A DNA stretch of 64,000 bases, taken from NCBI RefSeq assembly GCF_044784365.2, contig NZ_CP173063.2, one strand, 5' to 3'. Below, in pieces: positions 44,214-53,600 of the stretch; within the stretch, counting starts at the first letter, position 1, and every line of letters begins with the position of its first letter. A program made the translations under genes and the position numbers. Source of the DNA: Cetobacterium_A somerae (GTDB taxonomy: Bacteria > Fusobacteriota > Fusobacteriia > Fusobacteriales > Fusobacteriaceae). Below the pieces are notes generated by a model that saw nothing but the letters and a program-made list of their open reading frames with translations, ran no database searches and was not told the origin of the DNA.

Positions 44214-45473
44214 ATGAAAAGAAAAATTTTAACTACGACACTTCTTGCTTTAGCAGGTATTTCATTTTTTACAGGATGTTCTAAAGAATCTTCTGAAAAA
44301 GCTTTAGAAAAAGAAAAAACTACTGAAATTAGCTTTATGATTCCTGACTGGGGTGTTCCATCTCAAGCTATGTTAGATGAATTTCAAAATGAATCTGGAA
44401 TTAAGGTAAACATCGAAACTGTTTCATGGGATGATATTAGAAATAAAATAGCTATTGCTGCTAATGGAAAAAAAGCTGCAGCAGATGTTTTTGAAGTTGA
44501 TTGGTCTTGGGTTGGTGAGTTTGATAGTGCTAATTGGTTAGAACCTCTAAATCTTACACAGGAAGATATGAATGATATCCCTAGTTTATCAACATTTATT
44601 GTTAATGGAAAAACACTCGCTGTTCCTTATGCAAATGACTTTCGTATAGCTTACTATAATAAAGATTTATATAAAAGTGCTAATTTAGAAGAACCTCAAA
44701 CTTGGGATGATGTTACTAAAAATATGGAAACTCTAAAAGAAAACAATATTCTTAAATATCCATATACATTCCCTTTAAATGCTAATGAAGGAACAACTAC
44801 ATCTTTTATTTGGTTAACTTATCTAAGAGATGGAAAAGTTTTTAATGATGATAATACTATCAATAAAGAAAATGCCCTTAAAACATTAAATTTTATAAAT
44901 AATATGGTTAAAAAAGAACTTATTAATCCTGCTAATTTAACAATGAGTGCTATTGATACATATAGAGAATTACTTTCTAAAGATGCTGCATTTATGGTTG
45001 GACCAACTTCGTTTATTGCAAGAGCTACAGACCCTAATCAATCTAAAGTTATTGGAGAAATAGATGTTATTCTTCCTCCTGGAGAAAATGGAAAAACTAC
45101 TCAAACTATGGCTCTTACGGAAGCTGTAGGAGTATCATCTCTTTCTGAAAATAAAGAGGCTGCTAAAAAATTTGTAGAATGGTATACATCAAAGAAAACT
45201 CAGAGAGCTTTCTTTAAAGAGATTAGTGCAATACCTACAAGAACCTCTGTTTTAAATGAAGTTATCGATGCTGGAGAGATTAAAAATCCTGGTGCAATGA
45301 AAGAAGTTTCTCTATTAGTTAAATCTCCTTTTCCAAATGGAGTTCCAGCTTATTATGCTGAAATGAGCAATGCAATTTATAATGCTGTTAACAAAATGGC
45401 AAGTGGAAATATTACTCCTGAAGTAGCTGTAGAAGAAATTGACTCTAAAATTAAGGATCTTTTAAAGAAATAA
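44214..45473 (+). CDS. ABC-importer substrate-binding lipoprotein (family 1, sugar-type)
   Basis: 419 residues with lipobox FFTGC near residue 22 and a MalE-like fold: ISFMIPDWGVPSQAMLDEFQNESGIKVNIETVSWDD, KKAAADVFEVDWSWVGEF, VPYANDFRIAYYNKDLYK and AAKKFVEWYTSKKTQRAFFKEI. Family 1 proteins bind sugars, oligosaccharides or glycerol-phosphate compounds. Its stop overlaps the next start (TAATG), so the permease genes are coupled. No ATPase gene follows; a shared MsmK/UgpC-like ATPase elsewhere would be needed. Confidence 0.9.
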   Translation: MKRKILTTTLLALAGISFFTGCSKESSEKALEKEKTTEISFMIPDWGVPSQAMLDEFQNESGIKVNIETVSWDDIRNKIAIAANGKKAAADVFEVDWSWVGEFDSANWLEPLNLTQEDMNDIPSLSTFIVNGKTLAVPYANDFRIAYYNKDLYKSANLEEPQTWDDVTKNMETLKENNILKYPYTFPLNANEGTTTSFIWLTYLRDGKVFNDDNTINKENALKTLNFINNMVKKELINPANLTMSAIDTYRELLSKDAAFMVGPTSFIARATDPNQSKVIGEIDVILPPGENGKTTQTMALTEAVGVSSLSENKEAAKKFVEWYTSKKTQRAFFKEISAIPTRTSVLNEVIDAGEIKNPGAMKEVSLLVKSPFPNGVPAYYAEMSNAIYNAVNKMASGNITPEVAVEEIDSKIKDLLKK

Positions 45474-46351
45474 TGGTAATAAAAATTAAACAAAATAAAA
45501 TGTTTCCTTATTATTTAATTTTACCATCTTTTTTTATTATAATTTCTACAGTTTTATACCCTATTATTCTGACTTTGTTTTATAGTTTAGAATACTACAA
45601 GCTTACAAAGCCCTATGATCGAAAGTTTATAGGGCTTCAAAACTATATAGATATTTTTAAAGGTACTGAATTTTACTCTGCTTTTATTAATACTTCAATT
45701 ATTATTATAGTTATACTAAGTTTAGGGATAATTTTTAGTTTTCTTGTCGCTTTAATACTTGATAAACAGAATAAATTTACTAGCCTATTAACTGCAATAG
45801 CCATAATACCTTGGGCTCTTCCTCCTGTTGTCAATGGACTTATTTGGAAATTTATATTTTATCCAGAATTTGGTTTTATAAATAAATTTTTTTATTATTT
45901 TAATTTCGTTGATACCCCAATATTGTGGTTAAATTCTAGATATGGTTCACTTATTATATTTGGAATTATTGTTGCTTGGAGAGCAATTCCATTTTGTTGT
46001 ATTCTTCTTCTTGCTAATATTAAAGCCATACCTGAAGAGATATTTGAAGCTGCTGAAATTGATGGAGCATCGTCTTTTCAAAAAATAAAAAACATAATGC
46101 TTCCAATACTATTTCCTACATTTCTTATAGTTATAACAAATTTAATATTAATAGGAATTAATGTTTTTGATGAAGCAATATCTCTTGTCGGTTTTCGTAA
46201 ATTAGGAGAACCTTTTATGGTATATAACTATAATCAAACTTTTTCTTTTTTTAATATTGGATATGGAAGTGCTATTTCTTATACAATAACAATATTATGT
46301 GGTGTTTTAGGTATTATTTATATAATTTTTATTAATAAGAGGTGGAAATAA
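45473..46351 (+). CDS. ABC-importer permease (MalF/UgpA type)
   Basis: 292-residue membrane protein with six helices and the EAA loop (IPEEIFEAAEIDGASSFQKIKNIMLPILFPT) that docks to the ATPase. The N-terminal segment (MFPYYLILPSFFIIISTVLYPIILTLFYSLEYY) is the standard MalF/UgpA-type opening. It overlaps the binding-protein stop by one base and is followed one base later by the second permease. Confidence 0.92.
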   Translation: MVIKIKQNKMFPYYLILPSFFIIISTVLYPIILTLFYSLEYYKLTKPYDRKFIGLQNYIDIFKGTEFYSAFINTSIIIIVILSLGIIFSFLVALILDKQNKFTSLLTAIAIIPWALPPVVNGLIWKFIFYPEFGFINKFFYYFNFVDTPILWLNSRYGSLIIFGIIVAWRAIPFCCILLLANIKAIPEEIFEAAEIDGASSFQKIKNIMLPILFPTFLIVITNLILIGINVFDEAISLVGFRKLGEPFMVYNYNQTFSFFNIGYGSAISYTITILCGVLGIIYIIFINKRWK

Positions 46352-46352
46352 T

Positions 46353-47189
46353 ATGAAAATAAAAAAAGAAACAATTATTTATTGTATAGGTGTTATTATA
46401 TTTCTTTTTTTAATATTAGGTCCTATATTTTGGTGTTTTATTATTAGTGTTGGTCATGAAAAAGATGTTTTTAATAATAGAAATAGTTTTTTTCCAACTT
46501 CTGTTAGTTTTTTTAATTATAAAAAACTTCTAGATATCTCTACAAAAGAAGGCAATAGCTTTCTTTTAGCTATGAAAAGCTCTCTTTTAACAAGCTTTAT
46601 AACTGTGGTTTTAGGTACTCCATTAGCTATTGTAACTGGATATGCTTTAGCAAGATTTAAAAATAAAGTTATTTCTATATTTATGGGCCTTTTATTTTCT
46701 ACATTAATCATTCCATTATTTACAACGATTATACCATTATATACAATTTTTTCTGAATATAACCTCTTAAATAATCTCTTTTGGTTAGCGATAGTTTATA
46801 TCTCATCTTTTCTACCATTAGTTACATGGATAACTATGAATTATTTTAAAGAGTTTCCTATAGAAATTGAAGAGATGGCCCTTATAGATGGATGCACTAA
46901 GTTTGAAGTCATCACACATATTCTTATTCCTAATGTATACCCTATAATAATAACTAGTATGTTAATTATATTTTTAAAATCATGGAGTCAATATCAATTA
47001 CCATTAGTTTTAGCAGCCTCTAGAGAGATTAAACCTTTAACAGTTTTAATTGCAGAATTCTCTTCAAAAGATCTTATACTTTATAGCCAAATAGCCACAG
47101 CAGGAATTCTTACCATAATTCCTCCAATGATTTTTTCTTTTATATTTAGAAATTATCTTATTTCAGGCTTAACTAAAGGGTCATCTTAA
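46353..47189 (+). CDS. ABC-importer permease (MalG/UgpE type)
   Basis: 278 residues, six helices, with the EAA loop (FPIEIEEMALIDGCTKFEVITHILIPNVYPI) and the MalG-like TPLAIVTGYALARFK segment. It completes the permease heterodimer with the preceding gene. A strong terminator at 47200 ends the operon, confirming that no ATPase gene belongs to it. Confidence 0.92.
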   Translation: MKIKKETIIYCIGVIIFLFLILGPIFWCFIISVGHEKDVFNNRNSFFPTSVSFFNYKKLLDISTKEGNSFLLAMKSSLLTSFITVVLGTPLAIVTGYALARFKNKVISIFMGLLFSTLIIPLFTTIIPLYTIFSEYNLLNNLFWLAIVYISSFLPLVTWITMNYFKEFPIEIEEMALIDGCTKFEVITHILIPNVYPIIITSMLIIFLKSWSQYQLPLVLAASREIKPLTVLIAEFSSKDLILYSQIATAGILTIIPPMIFSFIFRNYLISGLTKGSS

Positions 47190-47199
47190 AATTATATCG

Positions 47200-47230
47200 A
47201 TAGTCCACTTATTTTAGTGGACTATTTTTT
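47200..47230 (+). terminator. Terminator of the ABC-importer operon
   Basis: ATAGTCCACT / TATTTT / AGTGGACTAT followed by TTTTT. Confidence 0.92.
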
Positions 47231-47326
47231 ATTACACACAAAATACACATAAAAAAAATAAAATAGATTATATTTATAAATTGAGATAAAATATATTAAT
47301 ATTTTAATTTAGTTATAGGAGATTTT

Positions 47327-48001
47327 ATGGAAAAAATTTTAATTATAGAAGATGAAGATTTTTTAAGAGATATCTTAAAAAGATATCTTGAAAAAGAAGG
47401 CTATGAAGTTATTGAAGCAAGTAGTGGTGAAATTGGAATAAAAAAATTCTATGAAAATAACTTTGCTCTTATTTTACTTGATGTTATGTTGCCTGGAATT
47501 CAAGGATGGGAGGTATGCAAGGAAATCAAAAAAATATCTGATACTCCTATTATAATGCTCACTGCTCTTGGTGATGAAGATGATGAAATCAAAGGATTAG
47601 AACTTGGTGTAGAAGATTATATCGGAAAACCATTTAAACCTAAAGTTTTAGTGGCTAGAATTAATTCATTGATAAAAAGAAAAAGAATATCCTCTCTAGA
47701 AAAAATTGGAGATTTAGAAATTGATAGAGAAAATTATAAAGTTCTAAAAAATGGAGAAGAATTAAATTTAGGAAATAAGGGTTTTGCTCTTTTAATGTAC
47801 TTTATTTTAAATAAAGACTTAGTATTGACTAGAGAAAAAATTTTAAATAATATTTGGCCTTTGGACTTTGAAGTTGATGAAAGAGTTGTTGATACACAAA
47901 TAAAAATATTAAGAAAAAAAATTGGTGAAGGATATATCAAAACTGTTAGAGGAGTTGGCTATAAATTTCAGGAGGTAGAAAATGAAAAGGATATCATATA
48001 A
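47327..48001 (+). CDS. OmpR/PhoB-family response regulator
   Basis: 224 residues. The receiver has IIEDEDF, LILLDVMLP (phospho-Asp), IIMLTALGD and YIGKPFKP (Lys). The winged-helix DNA-binding domain has LGNKGFALLMYFI, VDTQIKILRKKIG and TVRGVGYKF. It opens an apparent six-gene plus-strand operon: regulator, kinase, TolC-like, MacA-like, MacB ATPase and MacB permease, all overlapping or abutting. It most likely controls the efflux genes themselves. Start has AGGAG at 47315-47319. Confidence 0.94.
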   Translation: MEKILIIEDEDFLRDILKRYLEKEGYEVIEASSGEIGIKKFYENNFALILLDVMLPGIQGWEVCKEIKKISDTPIIMLTALGDEDDEIKGLELGVEDYIGKPFKPKVLVARINSLIKRKRISSLEKIGDLEIDRENYKVLKNGEELNLGNKGFALLMYFILNKDLVLTREKILNNIWPLDFEVDERVVDTQIKILRKKIGEGYIKTVRGVGYKFQEVENEKDII

Positions 48002-49286
48002 AATTTTTCTATTTTTAAATTGCTTAACTTATGGATTTATAGCTTTATATGTTCTTATTAACTATCTCTTTTTAGAAGATTATCAAATTGGTTTAAAAAA
48101 GAAAGAAATTATCTCTCTAGCAAAAGAATATAAAAGTGAAAACTATGAGGATTTTAAAGAAGAAGCACAACTCAATGCTATTTTTATAAAAGAAGTTTCT
48201 ATTTATAAAGAAAAAAATATTAATGATAAGAGAAATATAAAACCACACCCTATGAAAATTGTTGAAAACGAATTATGGGATGAAGTTAAAAATGGAAAAG
48301 AAGTTTTAAATATTCAAATGGGAAGAGATAATATAAAACGAATTGTTTTAGCTAAAAAATTAAATGACGATAAAATGTTAATTGTAACTACGTCTATTGC
48401 TCCTATTACTGACGTTATAAAATCAACTTTAAAATTTTTTATTTACATCATTCTTTTAAGTATTCCAATAAATTTATATATTGCTTATAAGTTTTCAATA
48501 AAAATGGGAAAACCTATTGAATCTGAACTTTTAGAGCTTAATGCTCAATTAAAAAACGAATTAGAAAAACAAAAAAAATCTGAAGCTTTTAGAAAAAATT
48601 TTATCTCTAATGTTACACACGAATTAAAAACTCCTGTAGCTATAATTGATGGATATAGTGAAGCGATTTTAGATGGTATTATTGAGTTAGAAGAAATACC
48701 AGATATTTGTAAAAACATTAATCTAGAAGCCTCTAATATGAATGCTTTAATTCAAGAGTTACTTTTTTATTGCAAAATGGAATCTGGATATATTCCAATA
48801 AAAAAAGAATATATAGATTTAAAAGAAACTATTAAAAATATTTTAAAAAGATACGCCATAGATTTTAAATTAAATAATATAAATTTAAAAACTTCTTTAG
48901 AAAAAGTTGAAGTATATAGTGATAAAAAACTTTTAGATCGTTGTCTTAATAATCTTATTATTAATGCACTTGCATATGTTAATACAGAAAAAAATATTGA
49001 AATAATACTAAATAAAAATGAAATTATTATTAAAAATAGCAGTGAAATTTTAAAAGATGATAATTTAGAGGAATATTTCAAACCTTTTTCTAAGAAAAAT
49101 GATAAAAAAGTCAGAAAATATGGTGGCACTGGATTAGGGCTTTCTGTTGTTTCAGAAATTCTTAAAAATCTTAATTTAGAATATAACTTTTATTATGAAG
49201 TTAATGAAAAAGTTGTGATTTTTAAAATTTTATTAAAAGGAGATCAAAATGAAAAAATATATATTGATAACTCTACTTCTGAGTAA
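47982..49286 (+). CDS. Sensor histidine kinase of the MacB-type efflux operon
   Basis: 434 residues with helices at about 9-30 and 148-170, and a short extracytoplasmic domain between (about 115 residues, without Cys). The H-box is SNVTHELKTPVAII, the N-box LIINALAYV and the ATP lid YGGTGLGLSVV. It overlaps the regulator by 20 bases and the TolC-like gene by 38 bases, so translation of all three is coupled. The signal could be an antimicrobial peptide or envelope stress, as in BceS/VanS-like systems; this is inference. Confidence 0.92.
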   Translation: MKRISYKIFLFLNCLTYGFIALYVLINYLFLEDYQIGLKKKEIISLAKEYKSENYEDFKEEAQLNAIFIKEVSIYKEKNINDKRNIKPHPMKIVENELWDEVKNGKEVLNIQMGRDNIKRIVLAKKLNDDKMLIVTTSIAPITDVIKSTLKFFIYIILLSIPINLYIAYKFSIKMGKPIESELLELNAQLKNELEKQKKSEAFRKNFISNVTHELKTPVAIIDGYSEAILDGIIELEEIPDICKNINLEASNMNALIQELLFYCKMESGYIPIKKEYIDLKETIKNILKRYAIDFKLNNINLKTSLEKVEVYSDKKLLDRCLNNLIINALAYVNTEKNIEIILNKNEIIIKNSSEILKDDNLEEYFKPFSKKNDKKVRKYGGTGLGLSVVSEILKNLNLEYNFYYEVNEKVVIFKILLKGDQNEKIYIDNSTSE

Positions 49287-50493
49287 ACTCATTTATTCTC
49301 AAGAGGTTAGTTTAGACAAATTATTAAATGAAATCAATAAAACCTCTTATGAAAATCAAATATATAACATAAAAAATAATCAAAATAACTTTAAAGAAGA
49401 TTATTATAAAACAGGTAGATATAATGGTGTTAAAGTTGACGGCGGAACTGAGTACAAAGATAAAGAAAATAGATATACTTTTGAAAGCAGCGTTAGTTAT
49501 GGGGATTTTTATGTTCAAGGTGAAAAAGTTAAAAATGATGAAAATAAAGTTACCTACGGAGCTAAAAGAAGCTTAAAAGATTTAGTTTTTTCTAAAGATG
49601 ATAATGAGTTAAGTAAATTAAAAGTAACAAGGGATATTACTAAAATTGATTTAAAGCAAGGAATTGAAAGTCAAAAATTATCTCTAATAAATTTATACAA
49701 AGATTATAAAGATAATCAATTTGAACTTAAACTTAAACAAAATGCTTTACAAACTTTGGAAAAAGAAAAAAAAGTTCTAGAAAAATCTTACCAGATGGGA
49801 TCAATACCTAAAATTGATTTAGATAGTCTTTTAGTAAGTTATAATAGTATTAAACTAGAGATTGATAAAATTGAACATATCTTAGAAAAAATTATTGAAA
49901 GATTTTATTATGATTACGGTTTAAAACTTCAAGAAGCTAAACTAGCGGATATTGCTCCAAATAAAAATAATTTAGAGAAATATATATCTTTAGTTGGAGA
50001 AAAAGATTTGAAAAAACTAAATCTTGAAAAAGAAATTACAAAAGAAAATATTAAATATTTAAAGTATGATAATAAAGTTCCGGAGATATCAGTAGGAGTT
50101 GAAAGGAATACTTTAAATGATGAAAATAGAGTATTCTTAAAATTCTCAAAAGATATTTTCTATAAGGATATTGACCTTTCTAATGAAGAAAGTTCTCTTA
50201 TGGAAAAAGAGGTAACTTATAATCAAAGAGCAAATGAAGTGATTGCTGAAAGATATAAAATTCAAGATAATTATTATACTTTACAAAAAGATTACCTAGT
50301 TTTAGAAAACAGAGTAGATTTAGAAAAATCTAAATATGAAATAAAAAAATTAGAGAATACTCTTGGAAAAGTTAGTTATACAGAAGTTATGGAAGCTTTT
50401 GATAACTATCTAGAGCTTGAGGTATCAAAAGAAAAGGCTAAAAACTCTCTAAATTCATATATCTATCAGATTATAGTAAGGAGCGAAATTTAA
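49249..50493 (+). CDS. TolC-family outer-membrane channel protein
   Basis: 414 residues with signal peptide (MKKYILITLLLSKLIYS) and long alpha-helical repeats (IKLKQGIESQKLSLINLYKDYKDNQFELKLKQNAL; SYQMGSIPKIDLDSLLVSYNSIKLEIDKIEHI; NTLGKVSYTEVMEAFDNYLELEVSKEKAKN). These are the OEP repeats with the usual GSIPKIDLDS and GKVSYTEVMEA turns. It is short and divergent relative to the other TolC protein in this window, and lacks that protein's N-terminal extension. It is the outer-membrane exit for the MacAB-like pump downstream. Confidence 0.85.
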   Translation: MKKYILITLLLSKLIYSQEVSLDKLLNEINKTSYENQIYNIKNNQNNFKEDYYKTGRYNGVKVDGGTEYKDKENRYTFESSVSYGDFYVQGEKVKNDENKVTYGAKRSLKDLVFSKDDNELSKLKVTRDITKIDLKQGIESQKLSLINLYKDYKDNQFELKLKQNALQTLEKEKKVLEKSYQMGSIPKIDLDSLLVSYNSIKLEIDKIEHILEKIIERFYYDYGLKLQEAKLADIAPNKNNLEKYISLVGEKDLKKLNLEKEITKENIKYLKYDNKVPEISVGVERNTLNDENRVFLKFSKDIFYKDIDLSNEESSLMEKEVTYNQRANEVIAERYKIQDNYYTLQKDYLVLENRVDLEKSKYEIKKLENTLGKVSYTEVMEAFDNYLELEVSKEKAKNSLNSYIYQIIVRSEI

Positions 50494-51605
50494 TGAAAAA
50501 GAAATTTTCAATACTAACAATTCTAGCAACACTATTTATTTTAGGAGCTTGTGGACAAAAAAGTAAAAATACTCAATCAAAAACAACATATATTGCTGAA
50601 AAATCAAAATTAGATAAAGGAAGTGGATTTATAGATGTCGATGGTAGTGTTGAAGCCAACGATACAAAAAAAATCTTCGTAGATAAAAAATTAAAAGTAA
50701 AAAAAGTTTTCGTTCAAGAGGGTGATTTTGTAGAAAAAGGTCAAATTTTAATGACTTTTGACGAAACAGAAAGAAATAATATAAAAAGAAATCTTGAAAA
50801 AGAACAATTAAATCTTTCTAAACTAAAAAGAAATTATGCTGTTGAAAAAGAATTACATAAAATTGGAGGAAGTTCAGCGAACTCAGTTAAAGATCTAAGT
50901 GAAGAGATTCGAACTTCAGAGATTAATATAGATTATTATAAAGAAGATTTAGAAAAAACAGCAGAAAAAATTGAAAGCCCTGTTAGTGGTACAATTACCA
51001 CTTTATATGCTCAAGAAAATTATTCAGTTAATACTGATGATCCTCTTTTAGAACTCACAGATTTATCCGATATAAAAATTGTTTTAGAAGTTCCTGAATA
51101 TGAAGTTAAAGATATCAAACTTAATCAAAAACTAACTATAAAACCTGAAGTTTTTGAAAAAAAGATATCTTATCCTGGAATAATAACAAAAATTTCTAGA
51201 GTATCACAGGTTTCTAAAAATACCTCTGAAAATGTTCTTCAAGTTGAAGTTAAACCAACCGAAGAAATTCCTCATATAGTACCTGGATTTAAAGTTTCTG
51301 CAAGAATATATTTAGGTGATGAAGAACCAGGAATCATTATTCCATCTACATCCTTACTTTTTGATGGCACTAACTATTTTATTTATATTAGTGATGAAAA
51401 TGGAAATATTCAAAAAAGAATTATTGAATTTAAAGATCTCAAAGGAGATAAAGTTATTATAACAAAAGGTCTTTCTCAAGGTGAAATTTTCATAACAAAT
51501 CCCAATGATAATTTAAAATCTGGAGATACCATTGAGATTACTATATCTGAAAATTCTAATAACTCTTCTCAAAAAAGGGGAAGAAAGTACAATGATAGAA
51601 ATTAA
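50493..51605 (+). CDS. MacA-like periplasmic adaptor lipoprotein
   Basis: 370 residues. Lipobox ILGAC at about residue 20. Lipoyl halves (KVKKVFVQEGDFVEKGQILMTFDE and KIESPVSGTITTLYAQENYSVN) flank a coiled-coil hairpin, followed by beta-barrel and membrane-proximal regions (VPGFKVSARIYLG, GLSQGEIFITNP). It joins the TolC-like protein to the MacB-like ABC pump. Its ATG overlaps the stop of the previous gene by one base, and its 3' end overlaps the ATPase start by 14 bases. Confidence 0.9.
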   Translation: MKKKFSILTILATLFILGACGQKSKNTQSKTTYIAEKSKLDKGSGFIDVDGSVEANDTKKIFVDKKLKVKKVFVQEGDFVEKGQILMTFDETERNNIKRNLEKEQLNLSKLKRNYAVEKELHKIGGSSANSVKDLSEEIRTSEINIDYYKEDLEKTAEKIESPVSGTITTLYAQENYSVNTDDPLLELTDLSDIKIVLEVPEYEVKDIKLNQKLTIKPEVFEKKISYPGIITKISRVSQVSKNTSENVLQVEVKPTEEIPHIVPGFKVSARIYLGDEEPGIIIPSTSLLFDGTNYFIYISDENGNIQKRIIEFKDLKGDKVIITKGLSQGEIFITNPNDNLKSGDTIEITISENSNNSSQKRGRKYNDRN

Positions 51606-52269
51606 AAATTTAAACAAATATTATATAAATGGTGAAATGAAACTTCATGCTTTAAAAAATATTAATTTTTCAATAGAAAAAGGTGAGTTCGTTGCAATTA
51701 TGGGAAGTAGTGGAAGTGGTAAATCAACTATGATGAATATTTTAGGTTGTTTAGACCATACTTTTGATGGAACCTATATTCTCGATAAAATTGATATTTC
51801 AAAACTTAAGGATGAAGAACTCTCAAAAATTAGAAATCAAAAAATAGGTTTTGTTTTTCAATCCTTTAATCTATTATCAAAACTATCAGCTTTAGAAAAT
51901 GTTGAGCTTCCTTTAGTTTATGCAGCAGTTCATCATAAAGAAAGAGCTGATAAAGCTAAGGAAGTTCTAGAAAAAGTTGGTCTTAGTGATAGATTAAATC
52001 ATAAACCAAATGAACTTTCTGGCGGACAAAGACAAAGAGTTGCTATAGCTAGAGCCCTTGTTAATGAACCTGCTATAATTTTAGCTGATGAGCCCACTGG
52101 AAATCTTGATAGCACTTCTGAAAAAGAGATTATGGAACTTTTCAAAGAATTAAATAACCAAGGAAAAACCATTATAATAGTAACTCATGAACCTGAAGTA
52201 GGAAAATCTTGCAAAAGAGTTATTCGATTTAAAGATGGAGAGATAATAGAGGATGTGAGAAACTTATGA
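51592..52269 (+). CDS. MacB/LolD-type ABC transporter ATP-binding protein
   Basis: 225 residues from ATG 51592. Walker A MGSSGSGKST, Q-loop FVFQSFNLL, signature LSGGQRQRVA, Walker B IILADEPTGNLD and switch His THE. This is the classic MacB/LolD-type module. A reading frame extends upstream but MIEIKNLNKYY is the natural family start and lies behind GGGGAAG. In this organism the ATPase and permease of MacB are separate genes; they overlap by 4 bases (ATGA). Confidence 0.94.
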   Translation: MIEIKNLNKYYINGEMKLHALKNINFSIEKGEFVAIMGSSGSGKSTMMNILGCLDHTFDGTYILDKIDISKLKDEELSKIRNQKIGFVFQSFNLLSKLSALENVELPLVYAAVHHKERADKAKEVLEKVGLSDRLNHKPNELSGGQRQRVAIARALVNEPAIILADEPTGNLDSTSEKEIMELFKELNNQGKTIIIVTHEPEVGKSCKRVIRFKDGEIIEDVRNL

Positions 52270-53489
52270 ATTTCTTAGAAAGTTTAAAAGGTGCCATCCA
52301 AAATTTGAAAGGAAATAAGATTAGATCATTTTTAACAATGTTAGGTATTATCATTGGTATTTCATCTGTTATAACAATGTCTGCTATAGGAAAAGGTGGA
52401 CAGCAAAATATAACTGGTGATTTAAAGGAAGGTGGATATGGAAAATTTACCATATCTATTGATAAAGACGATGAAGAATTTAGATGGAAATATCTTTTAG
52501 AACCTGAAATTGTAGATTCTCTAAAAGAAACAAATATTTTTAAAAATGTTAGTGCTAATATAAGTACTCGTGTATTTTTAGAGCTTGGAAAAAGAAGGGA
52601 AATAATTCAACTTATTGCTACTACACCTGACTACGAAAAAATTGATAAAGCTGAATATATTTTTGGAAGAAAATTTTTACCTTTTGAATATGAAAAGGGA
52701 GAAAAGATTCTAGTTATTGATAATTTAACAGCCAAGGATCTTTTTGGAAGTGCTGATAAAGCTATTGGAAAAGAGATGTCTTTTGCAGTTGGAAGGAAAA
52801 ATAGCCCCATTACATATAAAATTGTGGGAGTTTTTAAAAACCCTCTTGAAGAACTTATTACAGTTATGGGTGGAAGAAGAATTCCTAGATTTATGAGGAC
52901 TCCTTTAAATACCTATGATAAAGTTTATAATCTTTCAAAAGGTGGATATAATTCTATTATTGTTGAATCTAAAAATCCTGAAAATTTAGCTGCTGATATG
53001 AAAAATGCTAATATAATTTTAGAGGACATAACTGGAGTTAAAGGCCTTTATCAAGTTGAAACTATGAGTAATGCTGCTGCATCTTTTGATAATATTTTAA
53101 GTACTCTTAACCTTTTTATTACTTTTGTTGCTGGCATTTCGCTATTTGTTGGTGGAATTGGAGTTATGAACATAATGCTTGTAAGTGTTATTGAAAGAAC
53201 TAAAGAAATTGGAATTAGAAAAGCTATCGGTGCAACAAATAAAGATATACTTATTCAATTTTTAATGGAATCTGTTATTTTAACTGGAATTGGTGGAATT
53301 GTTGGAGTTTTAATTGGTATTACTTTAGCCTTAGTTATTGGTTACTTTGTTAATATACCTCCCGTATTTTCTGTATTTTCAATAACTTTAGCCTTAGGAG
53401 TTTCAACTTTCATTGGAGTTATATTTGGAGTAACTCCTGCAAAAAAAGCTTCACAGCTTAATCCAATTGATGCTTTAAGAGCTGAGTAA
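52266..53489 (+). CDS. MacB-type ABC transporter permease (FtsX family)
   Basis: 407 residues. N-terminal helix in KGNKIRSFLTMLGIIIGISSVITMSAIG, a large periplasmic MacB-PCD domain (about 50-280), then three C-terminal helices with the FtsX signature: FVAGISLFVGGIGVMNIMLVSVIERTKEIGIRKAIGAT ... PAKKASQLNPIDALRAE. It powers mechanotransmission with the MacA-like adaptor and TolC-like exit. It is the last gene of the operon, which ends at the terminator at 53517. Confidence 0.94.
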   Translation: MNFLESLKGAIQNLKGNKIRSFLTMLGIIIGISSVITMSAIGKGGQQNITGDLKEGGYGKFTISIDKDDEEFRWKYLLEPEIVDSLKETNIFKNVSANISTRVFLELGKRREIIQLIATTPDYEKIDKAEYIFGRKFLPFEYEKGEKILVIDNLTAKDLFGSADKAIGKEMSFAVGRKNSPITYKIVGVFKNPLEELITVMGGRRIPRFMRTPLNTYDKVYNLSKGGYNSIIVESKNPENLAADMKNANIILEDITGVKGLYQVETMSNAAASFDNILSTLNLFITFVAGISLFVGGIGVMNIMLVSVIERTKEIGIRKAIGATNKDILIQFLMESVILTGIGGIVGVLIGITLALVIGYFVNIPPVFSVFSITLALGVSTFIGVIFGVTPAKKASQLNPIDALRAE

Positions 53490-53516
53490 ATTTTTTAAAA
53501 ATATTTTTATATAATA

Positions 53517-53566
53517 AAATCCATCATTTTAGTAATTTTTTAATTTTAAAAATGATGGATTTATTT
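53517..53566. terminator. Terminator of the efflux operon
   Basis: AAATCCATCATTTT pairs with AAAATGATGGATTT around a 17-base AT loop. T-rich sequence follows. Confidence 0.82.
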
Positions 53567-53600
53567 TATTATAACTTCATTTATTTTATTATAACTTTAT
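53561..53600. repeat. Two tandem 20-bp repeats at the 3' end of msrAB
   Basis: TTATTTTATTATAACTTCAT is followed immediately by a copy differing at one base. The second copy includes the msrAB stop codon region. Confidence 0.8.
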
